Below, one piece after another: positions 1-10,996 of a DNA stretch of 64,000 nt. Origin of the DNA: Undaria pinnatifida (lineage: Eukaryota; Sar; Phaeophyceae; Laminariales; Alariaceae); contig JABAKD010000017.1 in NCBI GenBank assembly GCA_012845835.1, positions 1 through 64,000 of the forward strand. The letters are read 5' to 3'. The translations under genes and the position numbers were made by a program. The number at the start of each line of letters is the position of its first letter. The first letter of the stretch is position 1. Under the pieces are notes generated by a model. It saw only the letters and a program-made list of their open reading frames with translations, was not told the DNA's origin and made no database searches.

Positions 1-233
1 GATCTCGGTTTCTTGTTGTCGCTAATATTCTTAGCTTCTGCTGAACATTGATCTTAGGTACTCTTGGTTGAAAGTGCTCTCAGAAATTTCAAGTTGTCAA
101 CGGTCATAGATACTCACCGCTGCCAATGACCTCTGCTGCATACTGTGAAATTTGCACCCAATTTCTCACTGTTGATTACGATCTCAGTCAATCAATCAAT
201 GTTGACAATGGTCTCGGTCACTCAGTGACTCAC

Positions 234-681
234 TGTTCATGTTGCTCCCGAGGCCGTGCTTCCTCCACACGTAGCTCCCTCTTCCCAGTCCACACCCTGC
301 CTTTTCGTCGTCGTACTTCTCCAGCCACGGTAAAGAGAAAACGTCACCCTCAACGGGCATGTCCTCCACAGGAGGGGCCATGTCAACACTCCCGCCTTCG
401 AGCAAGTGCTCACTTTTAACGCTCACGTCTTCGGCTTTTTGTACACTCTCAACGTTCGCGTCTTCGTCACTCTCAACGCCCACTTCTTCCAGTAGGCGGT
501 CGCTCTCAACGTTCGCATCTTCGACTAGCTGAAACGTCTCTACTCTCTGGATTTCTTCCGCAAGCACACTACGACAGGTCCAGCATCGAAGAAGCCCGAG
601 TATGAACAGCCTCCGCAGCGGTCGAGCAGACCTTTTGATGTTGGTGGCCACGACAGAGCTATTGACTGGCTTCCTAGTCAT
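234..681 (-). CDS. Fucosyltransferase-like (GT23-type) first exon, gene runs off left edge
   Basis: Open frame from an ATG at 681 down to a splice donor after base 234 (GTGAGT at 233-228), 149 codons plus one base (phase 1). Residues about 20-40 form a short basic-then-hydrophobic segment (RPLRR then LFILGLLRCW), as in a type II Golgi signal-anchor. Residues about 45-110 are an acidic stem with roughly 10-residue repeats built on EDANVES. The last 40 residues hold W-x2-KY then GRGSYVWRKHGLGSNMN. The same block, with a donor at the same codon and phase, occurs at 47.4-47.5 kb upstream of recognisable fucosyltransferase exons. The family assignment rests on that paralogy; the catalytic exons would lie left of base 1. 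The readable frame past the donor to 196 is taken as intron. Confidence 0.55.
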
Positions 682-878
682 CGATGGGGACGAGATCGCT
701 GTAGGTATCGTAAGCGGCTACGCACCCACTTCGTGGGTGTAGAGGTATTTGTCAAGGCAACACAAAGTGGCAACACAAAGTGGATTATGGAGGCGCGCGG
801 CATTCAGTCGAAAATAGTGTTAGCATTTTCCTGGGGGACTGGACGTACGTATATAGTCTATATGATAAAAATGAAAGT

Positions 879-945
879 TCACTCCAGCTGTGAGATCGAA
901 TATTTGTCGAAACTCATTTTTGCAATCTGTGTGTGATACTTTCGA
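879..945 (-). repeat. Poly-C element family, truncated tail copy
   Basis: A short fragment in inverted orientation matches the conserved tail of the poly-C element family (ACTCCAGCTGTGAGATCGAA followed by TCGAAACTCAT). Only the terminal 65 bases or so are recognisable, with several substitutions, so it looks like an old truncated copy. Confidence 0.6.
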
Positions 946-3180
946 TCTTACATATATATAGTCGATCATGAATGAACACGGTCAGTTTAATAGAAGTAGC
1001 CATGCCTCAGGCGTGTAACATGGTTTACGTAAGTGTCAATTAGTGAGCAACAACAAGCCCACGACGCGTGCCACGATATTGCACAAATACAAGGTGGTTT
1101 AATTGACATGACATGTGCAGGGTGCGTAATCTTAGACGGCCAATCACCCCCGTGGTGTGTGTGTTTACTGTGCATCTACATTGACCAGTCGAAGCTGAGA
1201 GTGAGAGGATGCCAAATGTTCCCAAGGAAGTGTAGGTTAGGGTTAGGGTTAGGGTTAGGGTTAGGGATCCTAGACGGACTTACTATTCTGCGACGACCAT
1301 TTATGGCTTGGTTTTGGTGCAAGTAAGCGTCAGTGGTAGGGCTACATTGGAGACACAAGAAATCACAAAGTTCGTGCGGCTTTCATCACCACAATCAGCA
1401 GAGCGATTGCAAGAATCGTGACACATTGATATATGGTGTGCATGTGCGGTAAAAATTATGTGTGTTGTGTGTAGTGTTTTGATTTGAATATTTATATCAT
1501 CCCAGCGTACTGCTGATGTTTCAAAGGCTAACAACATTACCATACATCAACATACCGTGTGTTGCTTGTGCCTAAAAATTTTGGAAGATACATCGTGCAG
1601 TACCTCATTCTCTTCTGGAGAGGAGGCATATTTCCATTTTGTTTGATAAACGGGGAAAAAAACATTCTAAGTGTAAGGAGAAAAAAAAGGGGAGAGACTT
1701 AACTTTAATTACCTATTTGACCGTTTGCATCCGACGGCAGTTGCAACCTGTTGTGTATCGTACGTGCTCAAGCATACGCCCTGTACACTCTTCGGCCAAA
1801 TGTGCAACATAGGTGGTGGCGAAGAAATCGACCGAAATGCAGCATACCATGGACTCACTCCTGCCTTCTACGAATATATCTCGTGTTTCGTTGTTTTCGT
1901 CTTTCAATGTCCTACTTGCAGTACCCCGTTTAGCATTTACCCCTCTTCGCGCGTTTTTGCGTGCGGCTGTTCATCGTGATTACGTGTTTTGCCTTTGCTG
2001 CTTTCATCCATTGTCCATGCGTCAGTTGCTACGAATACAGTTAGTGGGTTAATGAGACGTTGGGGATCTTCCACAGCCTACAAAAAATCTATGACCGCGG
2101 AAACGAGGTAGCGGAGCTTCATGGAGTACGCCCGTCCCACTCATGCCAGAGGAAACAAACGATATCTCGCTGTGATCAAGAGCTGGTGTCCAATTGTATA
2201 GTTTGACCCGTATACATCGAGTATTTCCAACCTCTTACCAGTCGTACATATACCCTCAAAATTGATCGCCCATGGACACGATGCAGTCCCTGTTTATTGA
2301 TTGCAATGTAATAATTTGAAGTACAGGTGAGTTTCTGATGATGGAGTATGCACTGTCCATCAATCAGCAGATGAAGATGTGTTACTTCAAACCAATGGTT
2401 GAACACGAATTAAACCGCTGTCGAGATCGCATCGAACGTGACCGTCAGAAGATTGAGCCCGTCGTACGGCGATATAGAGTGGGCCTAGCACTCATCGCTG
2501 GGATTCACATCCTCTGCGTTTCTAATACGTATAGTCGCTGAATGAACCATTCACGGGCGCACTTCTATTGTTATTTTTGATTTTTTTGTTTCAAAATTAA
2601 CTCACAATCGCCATAACCTGTTAATAGTGCGTGGTCAAACTTTTGTCAAGTTCCCATTCCGCTGGAAAAACGTCCCGGCAGGGGGCGAGCATCGGCTTGC
2701 TTCGTTGCGCATATATCACACACCCAAGCACTTACCTATATTCCAAAGGAATACCCACATGGAACAGACTACATGTTTAGATTGAATGATCGATGTACCG
2801 AGTGTTTTATATAACCAACAGCGCCGAGTGTTTCATTCTCATCTTCAAGGATATTTCCTCGGTCGGTGGGACTCTTCAACAAAACGTGCTCATAGGATTT
2901 CTTTTTTTTTTCTCTTTTTAATTTTATTGTCTCTACCCCCCCTCCGCAGCCATTTGCGGAGGCCGTGTTCTACTATTGGCAGCAATTTTTTGCAAGTTGA
3001 TGTAATGATTATAAAATGATGAACGATGTAATGGTGTAATGATGGTTCATGAGTCTCCTAAACTGAAGAAGTGTGTATTATTAATAGGTGTCGTTGGAAA
3101 AGCATGCATGTGCTTTACATTGACAATCTGTACTGTGTGGTATACATAACTAGTGCACACGGGTTTCGTGTTTTCTTTTA
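946..3180. other. Region without a supported gene (contains a TTAGGG tract)
   Basis: Apart from the telomere-type tract at 1237-1266, I see no conserved motif, splice-supported exon set or recognisable protein. The open frames are all under 100 codons and overlap each other on both strands, as expected by chance. Confidence 0.5.
1237..1266 (+). repeat. Interstitial telomere-type repeat, (TTAGGG)5
   Basis: Five perfect TTAGGG units, ending directly at a GGATCC. It lies within ordinary sequence, so it is an interstitial tract, not a chromosome end. A second C-rich tract at 19.2 kb and a two-unit one at 55.65 kb suggest TTAGGG is the telomere unit of this genome. Confidence 0.9.
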
Positions 3181-3181
3181 A

Positions 3182-3710
3182 TTTTTTTTTTTTTTTTTTT
3201 TTTTTTAGATCCTCCTGGGGATCCGGGTAAAAAAAGCTTAAGCTCCATACACTTTCGTTTGTGTACCAGTTTTCGTTCATCTGCAGAACGCAGACTTTGT
3301 GTCAACCTCCCCCCTCCGGTTTAGTCGACACTATGAACTTGCCGGCCTTCTTGGCTGATCCCTATACGGTTCAACCTAGAAGGTGAGATAGCCACCCAGG
3401 AATCGACAGCTCTTTTTGCTCTGTCTTTACCCTGGGTAGTGCGGGATTTGCCTGCGCCTGTTCATTTTTGACTCCTTCGACGGTGGGTCTCCACCTGCCG
3501 TTAGAGAAAGGCGCACCCGCTAAACGAACCCGTTTGCCTAACCAGGGTCACACTCAGGCTGTGTCTTACCTCTCCATCTCAGCTTCCCCAAGACTTTGGG
3601 GTCGTGTTGTCCTTACACGATTATACCCCTGCCCTACTAATTATAGCGTCGGCTCGCCCTTAATCGTTTTGGGCGTATGGCATATGGCATGATGCGGTAA
3701 TGTTTGTATG
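3182..3710 (-). mobile_element. Oligo(A)-tailed SINE/LINE-like retroposon copy 1
   Basis: In minus orientation the segment ends in an A-run of about 25 (T-run at 3182-3206). Just before it is a short hairpin tail, AGCTTTTTTTACCCGG, then CC-CAGGAGGATC. The copy at 45.2-45.6 kb shares this tail and an inner block (CTACCC-GG...GGGTGGCTATCTC on the minus strand). Shared tail plus poly(A) is the hallmark of LINE-mobilised retroposons. No reverse transcriptase is visible. I could not place pol III A and B boxes convincingly. The 5' boundary is approximate. Confidence 0.45.
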
Positions 3711-5667
3711 GAGCTAGACAAGTGAAGGACCATCGAAAAACATTCCATATTGATGCAGGAGTACCCCAACATTAGTAGCACGCGTCCTCCGTCATGATCG
3801 TTCACACGGTACGCCGCATTCTTACGGCTCGCACGTATGCTGCGAAAGAGGTACAGGCTGGGTTAGTTAATAACAGCATTTTATACTCGTCATGAGATTT
3901 CGCAATCATTTTGAACTGTTATGGTTCCAAATTTGGCAGCAGAGGTACTGATCTGGCAGCGCATTTGCCGACGTAGGACAATTCAAATCCGATTTGAACT
4001 CAAGAGAGCGGAGAAGAAAACTTTTTTCCGTCAAATGCCAACACTAAAGTCTACGCGACAAACAGAAAACGATGCTGCTATTTAAAAGTAACAGGTGTGA
4101 ACATAAGGTATGGCCTCATAATCGATATTTATCGACTAATTCGATACCCATCAGGACATGTGGCGTGTTATGATATTCCGTACAAAGTTTAGATATTGCA
4201 ATGAGACTCACAACATCTGAGATTATCACGCCGATCTCATATCTTTCATATCAAACGCCTTTATTATGGGCAAGACAAACTTTAAAGGGAGTCCCCACTG
4301 CGTGCACCACATAGTGTTTTGTTTTCTCATCAGTTTTGGTCAACCAACAAGTCGGTAATTATTATATATTTTTTCTATCCCTTAACGCCCGATAAAAAAC
4401 CTGATGATGTCGGAAGCAGTCTCTAGGCCAGACTATAGCCAATCGTGAACATATCAAGTTTTTAGCTCAAAATTCAAGCAAAGCTGGCTGAGAATGTGAG
4501 CGACCAATTTAAAAGGTAGTCTTGGCTGGCCCAGCTCGTAGCCCGTGTTTCAACACAATATTTGCGGAATGACGGGACTGCCCAATGCAATTTCTTCGGA
4601 ACGCCATCCATTTGTTTTCATCGTCATTTAACAACTACATTTTGTCTTGTATACCTAATTCATGGCTTTGTCAACCGTGTTGCGCTTCCGTGTTTCTCCT
4701 GATCTATTTTGTGGTAAGGAAGGGAAGTGAAGGAAGGAAGGGTAGGAAGTAAACGAAGGCTGTAGAGATGTTCATGTTGCCTTAGCCTTACTTACAAAAA
4801 CACTTTTAAACATTTTCCTCTACCGCAGATTGCCCTTCCCCCCCCCCCCCCCACCGCTCTCTCCCTCTCCCCTCTCTCTCCATCTCTCTCTCCCCCTCTC
4901 TCGTGGAGTTTTTTTATACCCCTTTTCAGGCTATCGCGCTTCCAGTTGCTCGTCCAATCACTGTAAGTTTTCATTGCATATGCCACCGTTATTTATGTTA
5001 ATATGATATAATACGAGAAGTTTTAGCTGATAGGTGCGGGAAAACGTCCGAGCTTACCAGGTAGAAGGAAGCGAGTATGCGTGGGAAATTATTATACCCA
5101 TACACTTAGACTAACGCATCCACACGCACATCTACCTCTGTATATCAAGGCATTCCAGGCGGAATTTGTATTAAAAATGTTGTCCTCGTTCACACGTGGT
5201 GTCAACAAAGCAACAAACCAAAACTAGTTTCGAACCGTTCCCTGCGTCAAACCAAGTAAACCATTGGATCCAACGTTGAGCGCACCCAAGGCTCATCAAC
5301 TCCTACTCCCAAATATCCCACGAATTTAAGGGAGGACACATGCGGCTACTGATTAATCGGGATTCGTGTGATCCGCTGGCATAGATAGCGCATGCATTCG
5401 TAACGCCAGTAATCTCCACCAGTAGAGTCACGTATCGTGCCCGTTGGAAAAAAATATATATGGTCGTTTAAACCATCGGATGATGTATTGGGTAGGCCCA
5501 AAAAGTCGGAACAAAATTCGCCAGTTGTTGCTGCTTCCCAAAGATTCCGCCAGGTTACCGGGCAGATCACGCAATTGCTATTAATAGTACAAATATACTG
5601 TAATATATAAACTGTCAGACTGCACTTGTACTAATGATTTGTTTGGGAATATATTGTAAAAATTAAA
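3711..5667. other. Region without a supported gene
   Basis: No gene, repeat family or RNA is recognised. A C-run at about 4840-4853 and a CT-rich microsatellite-like stretch at 4853-4905 are the only notable features. Confidence 0.5.
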
Positions 5668-6175
5668 ATACACTCCAGCTGTGAGATCGAAGATTTCGTC
5701 GAAACTCATCTTTGCAAGCTGTGTGTGATACTCCGATCGCGCGCATTACGAGTTGTGTGTCCTCATTAAGGATATAGGTCGGCGACTCCCCTTACAACTA
5801 AAGTGTAGCTATCAGGGTCAACAGGATGATTTTAGTCAGTCTGTGCGCGGAAACTATAAAACCCGTTTCTGAGGGGGACAAAATCTGACAGCTGTGAAGG
5901 GAAAGGGGGGCCTGGTTTTGATCAAAAGCGAGCGGGTTTGGAGGGGGGCGGGGGGGGGGGGGGGGGGGGGGGGGGGCAGCTCAATATGTGCCTGGAAACT
6001 ATACATTATTTTGAGGGGATAAATGTGACGTTTTTGGAAATACTACAGCAGTTTATCATTTATATCCTGGGGTAATTCGTACAATCAGTGAGTAAAGAGA
6101 GGGTGGAGTGTTCGAGGGGGTGGGGTTGGGATGGGTTGGGGGGGGGAGGGTGGGGGGTATATGGCAGCAAAAGGT
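5668..6175 (-). repeat. Poly-C element family, inverted copy with 27-G run
   Basis: It starts with the conserved tail in inverted orientation (ACTCCAGCTGTGAGATCGAA), then the block with CTCATTAAGGATATAGGTCG, then the module around ACTATAAAACCCGTTT. An uninterrupted run of 27 G follows at 5950-5976, then a second diverged module with GGAAACTATA and more G-rich sequence. Order and content match the copies at 7.96 and 31.4 kb. Confidence 0.85.
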
Positions 6176-6494
6176 GTTTTTCGTTATCGCTGAACATGTT
6201 AATCTAACCCGCCGGCGCAATTGGTTGGCAAACACCCACAGCTTTCTATAACGCAGTCTACGCCGTCATGGATAAGCCCAAGATAGCTACTGTAACAGGT
6301 ACTGCTATGCGCGTGAGCCCACTTCCTTTCCCTCGTCTTCTCAACAACCCTTTCATGACAAACAATGATAAGATCATTGATACGATGATACCATGGACTA
6401 CAACTGCAGAAATGATCCGACTCCACCACTATGCAGCGTGTCCCCGACGCATGGGTCCAATGATTTTTTTTCTCAAGCATACAAGTACAGTAAT

Positions 6495-6625
6495 ATCAAC
6501 TTTGAGATCGAGGATTTCGTCCATTCTCACCTTTGCGAGATAGGCGCTAAACTCTGATCGCGCGTGTTGTGTACTGCGTATGTTCTCAAGAAGCATATAG
6601 ATCGGCGAATCTCCTTAGTGCCATG
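6495..6625 (-). repeat. Poly-C element family, decayed tail fragment
   Basis: A diverged inverted tail (TGAGATCGAGGATTTCGTC) is followed by a degraded version of the TCCTCATTAAGGATATAGGTCGGCGA block. It is recognisable only by comparison with the better copies. Confidence 0.5.
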
Positions 6626-7356
6626 ACTAGCTCCTGCTACTGTTGTTGCAGTTTACCTTTGTGTACTTTTTTCGTACGAATTTATCGTTCCCCCCCACCT
6701 CTTTCTCAGAGGGGGAACCCCGGATCCGAGCAAGGTCTCGTACCAGGGATACCTATTATAGTACGGCCTTTACTAGCGCCTTACTTGAGTGTGTTTAAAC
6801 AAAACAATTAATAATACCAGCAGAAACGGTTTCAGAGTGCGTTCGCAGAGATAGGGGCTCGACGACGTTCATAGTGTCTACCACACACAGCCCAATTTGT
6901 TATCATGTCCGCACCATCGCAACAACATTGTCATTTAGAGCATAGCACATCATCACATCGTATTTTCAAGAAGAGGAAAAGGGCGTAAACAAGGCTGGTT
7001 GTAATATGTGGGTTGATTAACTGCTTTGATGCTGCTGGCCTGTTAGTCGTGGTCTAGTCGACAGGTTGTCTGTATGTCAACGGTTTTGTGTGCAATTTTT
7101 CATGGTCTGAATCGAAAGAACGGCGTAGACATGCGCCAGAAAATAAACTTGGGTTTTTCAACATGAATAAGCTTGTACGCACTTGACGATTCGGAATTTG
7201 GCCAAAAACGTGCCTTTTTTGGCGGTGATTCTACAACTAACAGCCGCCGCTAAAACTAGCTATTTTCTTTGATGAACCTTTCATGGCTGCTCGACACGAG
7301 GAAAGATAATATGAAAAATAAAAACTTCATATATTTAGTGTTTGCAAAGGGCTAAA
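6626..7356. other. Region without a supported gene
   Basis: I see no conserved coding signal or repeat match. The short open frame at 6569-6811 is overlapped by the decayed repeat fragment and has no recognisable motif. Confidence 0.45.
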
Positions 7357-7384
7357 CTACTAGTACTACTAGTACTAATACCAG

Positions 7385-7420
<36 letters not shown>

Positions 7421-7488
7421 TACTTCTACTACTACCACTGCTGCTACTACTACTACCTCTACTACTACTACTACTACCATAGTACTAC
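7357..7488 (+). repeat. (TAC)n trinucleotide microsatellite, imperfect
   Basis: About 130 bp of TAC/ACT repeats with TTC, CAG and ACC interruptions. Tyrosine- or threonine-rich frames through it are an artefact of the repeat. Confidence 0.9.
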
Positions 7489-7962
7489 TGCTATCGAACG
7501 ATGACGTCAGGGGGGCACGGAGCACCCAATTTCAGGAATTACGGCCGGGAGCTGGTTTCGAAACCGGCGAGTTCGTTAACGACGTGTTGGGGGGCTACTG
7601 TAGAACGACTCGGCGGCAGACGTGGCACGAAGCGAGAACGGCCGAGGCCGCCGCTGGCAGAGTCGAGAGGGGCGAGCAAAGTGAAGAACGTCCAGGAATC
7701 AGCAGCGCGCCGAGTGTCTAATCTCGGCTTGTCAAGATATTTTTAATAGGCAGCCTAACCCGATTCATATAGGACCTTTCGGCTGCTGTCGCGCAACCGC
7801 TGGGTGAATCTTCAAGTACAGTTTGATTATTATTGTTGATTTTTCCAACCGCTTATTCGGGAGACATTTGCGCGAATGGGACCTTGTTTCGGTCATACCT
7901 TAGTGTAACTGCGTATACATCCTGCGCCATCTGGTATTCGTCGGCAGATATGATGACAAAAA

Positions 7963-8490
7963 TAATACACTCCAGCTGTGAGATCGAAGATTTTGTCAAA
8001 ACTCATCTCTGCAAGCTCTGTGTGATACTCCGATTGCGCGTATTACGGGTTGTGTGTCCTCATTAAGGATACAGGTCGGCGAATCCCCTTGCAACTACAG
8101 TGTAGCTATCAGGGTCAACAGGGTAATGTTAGTCAGTCTGTGCGCGGAGACTATAAAACCCGTTTTTGAGGGAAACAAAATCTGACAGCTGTGGAAGGAA
8201 ATGCATCACTTTATCAAGTGAATGTTATAAGTGGGATAACCGGTGAAGGGGGAGCGGAGTGTTTAAAGACGTGGGGGGCTGGGTTTGATCAAGAGGGAGC
8301 TGGGCGGGGGGGGGGGGGGGTTAGCTCAATCTGTGCGTGGAAACTATAAATTCTTTAAGAGGATAAATCTCACGGTTTTTGAAAGAATGCACCAGTTAAT
8401 CATGTATATCTTGTAAGTCGTACAACCAGCGAGGAAACGGCGGAGCATTCTAGGCGGTGGGGGTGGGGTTGGGGAACGGTTTTATGTTTT
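7963..8490 (-). repeat. Poly-C element family, inverted copy
   Basis: Inverted copy with the full tail, the CTCATTAAGGATACAGGTCG block, the ATCAGGGTCAACAGG block, the ACTATAAAACCC module, a G-run near 8305-8320 and a second GTGGAAACTATAAAT module. It is collinear with the copies at 5.67 and 31.4 kb. Confidence 0.85.
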
Positions 8491-9109
8491 GTTTGCGTTT
8501 TCGGCTTCTAGAATTCGTATTTAAGGCGTATCGCACTTCCCCACTTGTGACCCGATAGCATGGCTATGAACCTGAAAAGTTTGAGTTTCCATAATGGCAG
8601 TCTTACACTCTTTGTCGAGCCACCATGTACGAGAAAGGTTGCATAGTATTTGTGCGGGTACATGTCCCGCCGAGATTGACGTTGGTACCGTGCGGGTTTA
8701 GCGTTAAGAGTGGTGGACGAGAGGGACACAAATATCTGTTGATGCACGCATAGACACACGGACGCGCGGACACATGAATCAATGCAGAGGGAAGTATATC
8801 CTCACATACATATCACCCGAAATAAATATACGGTGTTTTGGAATGGGAGAGAAAACAGGCGCGCGCTCTGCGCTTGCGTGCCTCAATACTTAGACGAGCA
8901 TATACTGGTCGTCGTGGAAGTGGTACCGTTGTTTCAACAAGAGGGATGTAAGTCCAATACCAGGTATGCACTTTCGCGAGACCGTCAGCCTCCTCGTGGT
9001 ACAAGCTAGTAATGAACGGCGTGCCGAGTAGGTATTCTGGTCATAGGTTGGTTGTAAAACAGTGTACAGAAGTACGACCAGATTGGGCCTTTACTATTGC
9101 CGACGAAGT
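8491..9109. other. Region without a supported gene
   Basis: No recognisable coding or repeat signal. Frames on the two strands overlap and carry no family motif. Confidence 0.4.
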
Positions 9110-10090
9110 CGCCATACCGTGAGTAACCGAGATACAGCATGCATTACTCCATTGTTGTCCGTTGCGTAAACCACGGCGTATCGCATGGCCGACGCCACAT
9201 GGGCTATGATAGCGAGGGCTACCCCGTGAGCTACCTCGGGGGTCCAAATGTATTCCCCATATGCTATGCCATGGGAACCTTCATGGAGTAACCCATAACC
9301 TACCCCATGCGTTAGCTCATGGCATGCCCCATAGATTAGCCCATGACGTAGCCCATGGCATAGTCCCACGGGCTATAACCAAATACCAATGTCATAACCC
9401 TCCAGGCATATATGCCATAACCCACCAGACATATATGCCATAACCCACCAGGCAAACCCACCAGGCATTATAGGATATAAGCCATGGGGTAGGTGATGGG
9501 ATAACTCACGGGAGAGTCCATGAGGTACACCATGAAACATAGTTCACTACAGTATACCCCACAGGATAGACCGCGGGTCAGTCCATGGATTATGCCGTGG
9601 GATCGGGAAGACTACCCCCCCCCATGGAGGCAAAGTGCACAATGACGTACCCTCTAGGATCCCGTGGAATCCATGGGATAGGCTATGGGGCACATTGATC
9701 CATGGGTTAAGCCATGGGGGTTATGGCCAATCTCAAGATGTACCCCATGGCTTAACCTATGGGGCGGAATTAGCTATAGCCTATCCCATGAGACCGATTA
9801 AGCTATGGACTATCCCATGGGGGCCCATAGGGTATCGCATGGAGCAATGCACATCATGAGTTGCGCCATGAGGTACGCCATGAGTTGCGCCATGAGGCAT
9901 GCCATGTACTTCAGAGGATAAACCATGGCGTAAATGTGGTGCCGTATGGGATCCTAAGGGGCACGTCAAGGATTCCGTGGTATATGCCACGGGGTACCCC
10001 ACGGGGTACGTTGATCGATGGGATAACCTATGGGAAGGTTGGGATAACTCCATGAGATACCACATGAGATACCCCATGCTTTATCCAAAC
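9110..10090. repeat. Degenerate 12-bp-period minisatellite (CCATGG-rich)
   Basis: Nearly 1 kb made of diverged 12-bp units of the type NNNTAGCCCATG and its complement. Runs where the period is plain are 9309-9372 and 9855-9906 (alternating TTGCGCCATGAG and GTACGCCATGAG). CATG recurs throughout, so minus-strand translation gives a Gly-His-rich quasi-repeat. A short 22-bp repeat (CATATATGCCATAACCCACCAG) interrupts it at about 9393-9470. No periodicity-independent coding signal is seen, so the frames here are read as repeat artefacts. Confidence 0.75.
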
Positions 10091-10238
10091 AATGTATATC
10101 ACCGCACACAGTATCTGTTGTCGACAGGGCTGTAGAGCTCTCCTGAAGGAGATAGCACCAGATAGACATTTTCTCTGGTAACACGTTTTGTGTGGGGTGT
10201 AGACTAGAGGTCCTGAGTCAGCCTCCGCGCATTATCAG

Positions 10239-10996
10239 GCAGTCGGATTTGTCAGTCGAAAACAACCTTTTTCGACTGAAGCCCAAATGGGGCTTTCTTA
10301 CGCAGTCGAAAAAGGGCTTTTTCGACTCAATTTTTTTCGACTGAGAATTCCGACTGGCGGGTCCAGTCGAAAAACTTGACTTTTTCGACTGGATCCTCCA
10401 GTCGAAAAACTTAGTCGAAAAAGTTTTACACGTGTTTTTTGAACCGATCGCATCGCTCATTCCACCACCAAACACACACCCACACGGCCACACGGCCACA
10501 CACCGACACCAAGTACCACAGTGCAGTATCATACAAGGCGCTGACGATGGCTTGGCTATCCCAGCTGTTGCTTCTCGCAGCAAGTCAGCGTGGTGCATTC
10601 CCAGTTTGCTCGCCAGCAGCGTGTATCACACGATGGCAGCAGCGCGCGGTCTCGATCCCATGCTGCCATCAACGGCTTCGGCTGCTGTAGCTTTTGCGGC
10701 TCTCAGATGAGTGCAACTTCACGAAGGTAGCTTTGACGGCTTTCGGCTAAGCCAAAGCCACCAACTCCTTGGGACGGGGGTTCGTCGAGCCGTTGCTCGC
10801 GGAGAAAGCGCGAAGCACATAGCTGCCAGCCGATTTCGACTGCTGTACAGCATTACTCCCTCACACCAACCTCCTCTAGGAAGAGCACCAAAACTATAAA
10901 ATCGACTCGACTGACGATAAGAAGAAGGACCAGAAGAATCCAGTCGAAAAAAGTCTAGTTGAAAAGGGCTGTTTTCGCCTGGCGGAATCCGACTGC
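10239..10996. mobile_element. Foldback-like DNA element with GTCGAAAAA hairpins
   Basis: The left end (GCAGTCGGATT, then CAGTCGAAAAC) and the reverse complement of the right end (GCAGTCGGATTCC, then CAGGCGAAAAC) form imperfect terminal inverted repeats of about 40 bp. Between 10254 and 10425 several GTCGAAAAA blocks face their complements and would fold into a series of hairpins. Another such block lies at 10940-10980. The middle 450 bp has no transposase motif, so the element would be non-autonomous. No clear target-site duplication is seen. Confidence 0.55.

Noticed and set aside
1237-1266. A chromosome end
   Set aside because: Only five TTAGGG units, embedded in ordinary sequence on both sides.
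9094-9369. Gly-His repeat protein on the minus strand
   Set aside because: Produced by the 12-bp CATG-rich minisatellite; alternative frames and both strands give similar pseudo-repeats.
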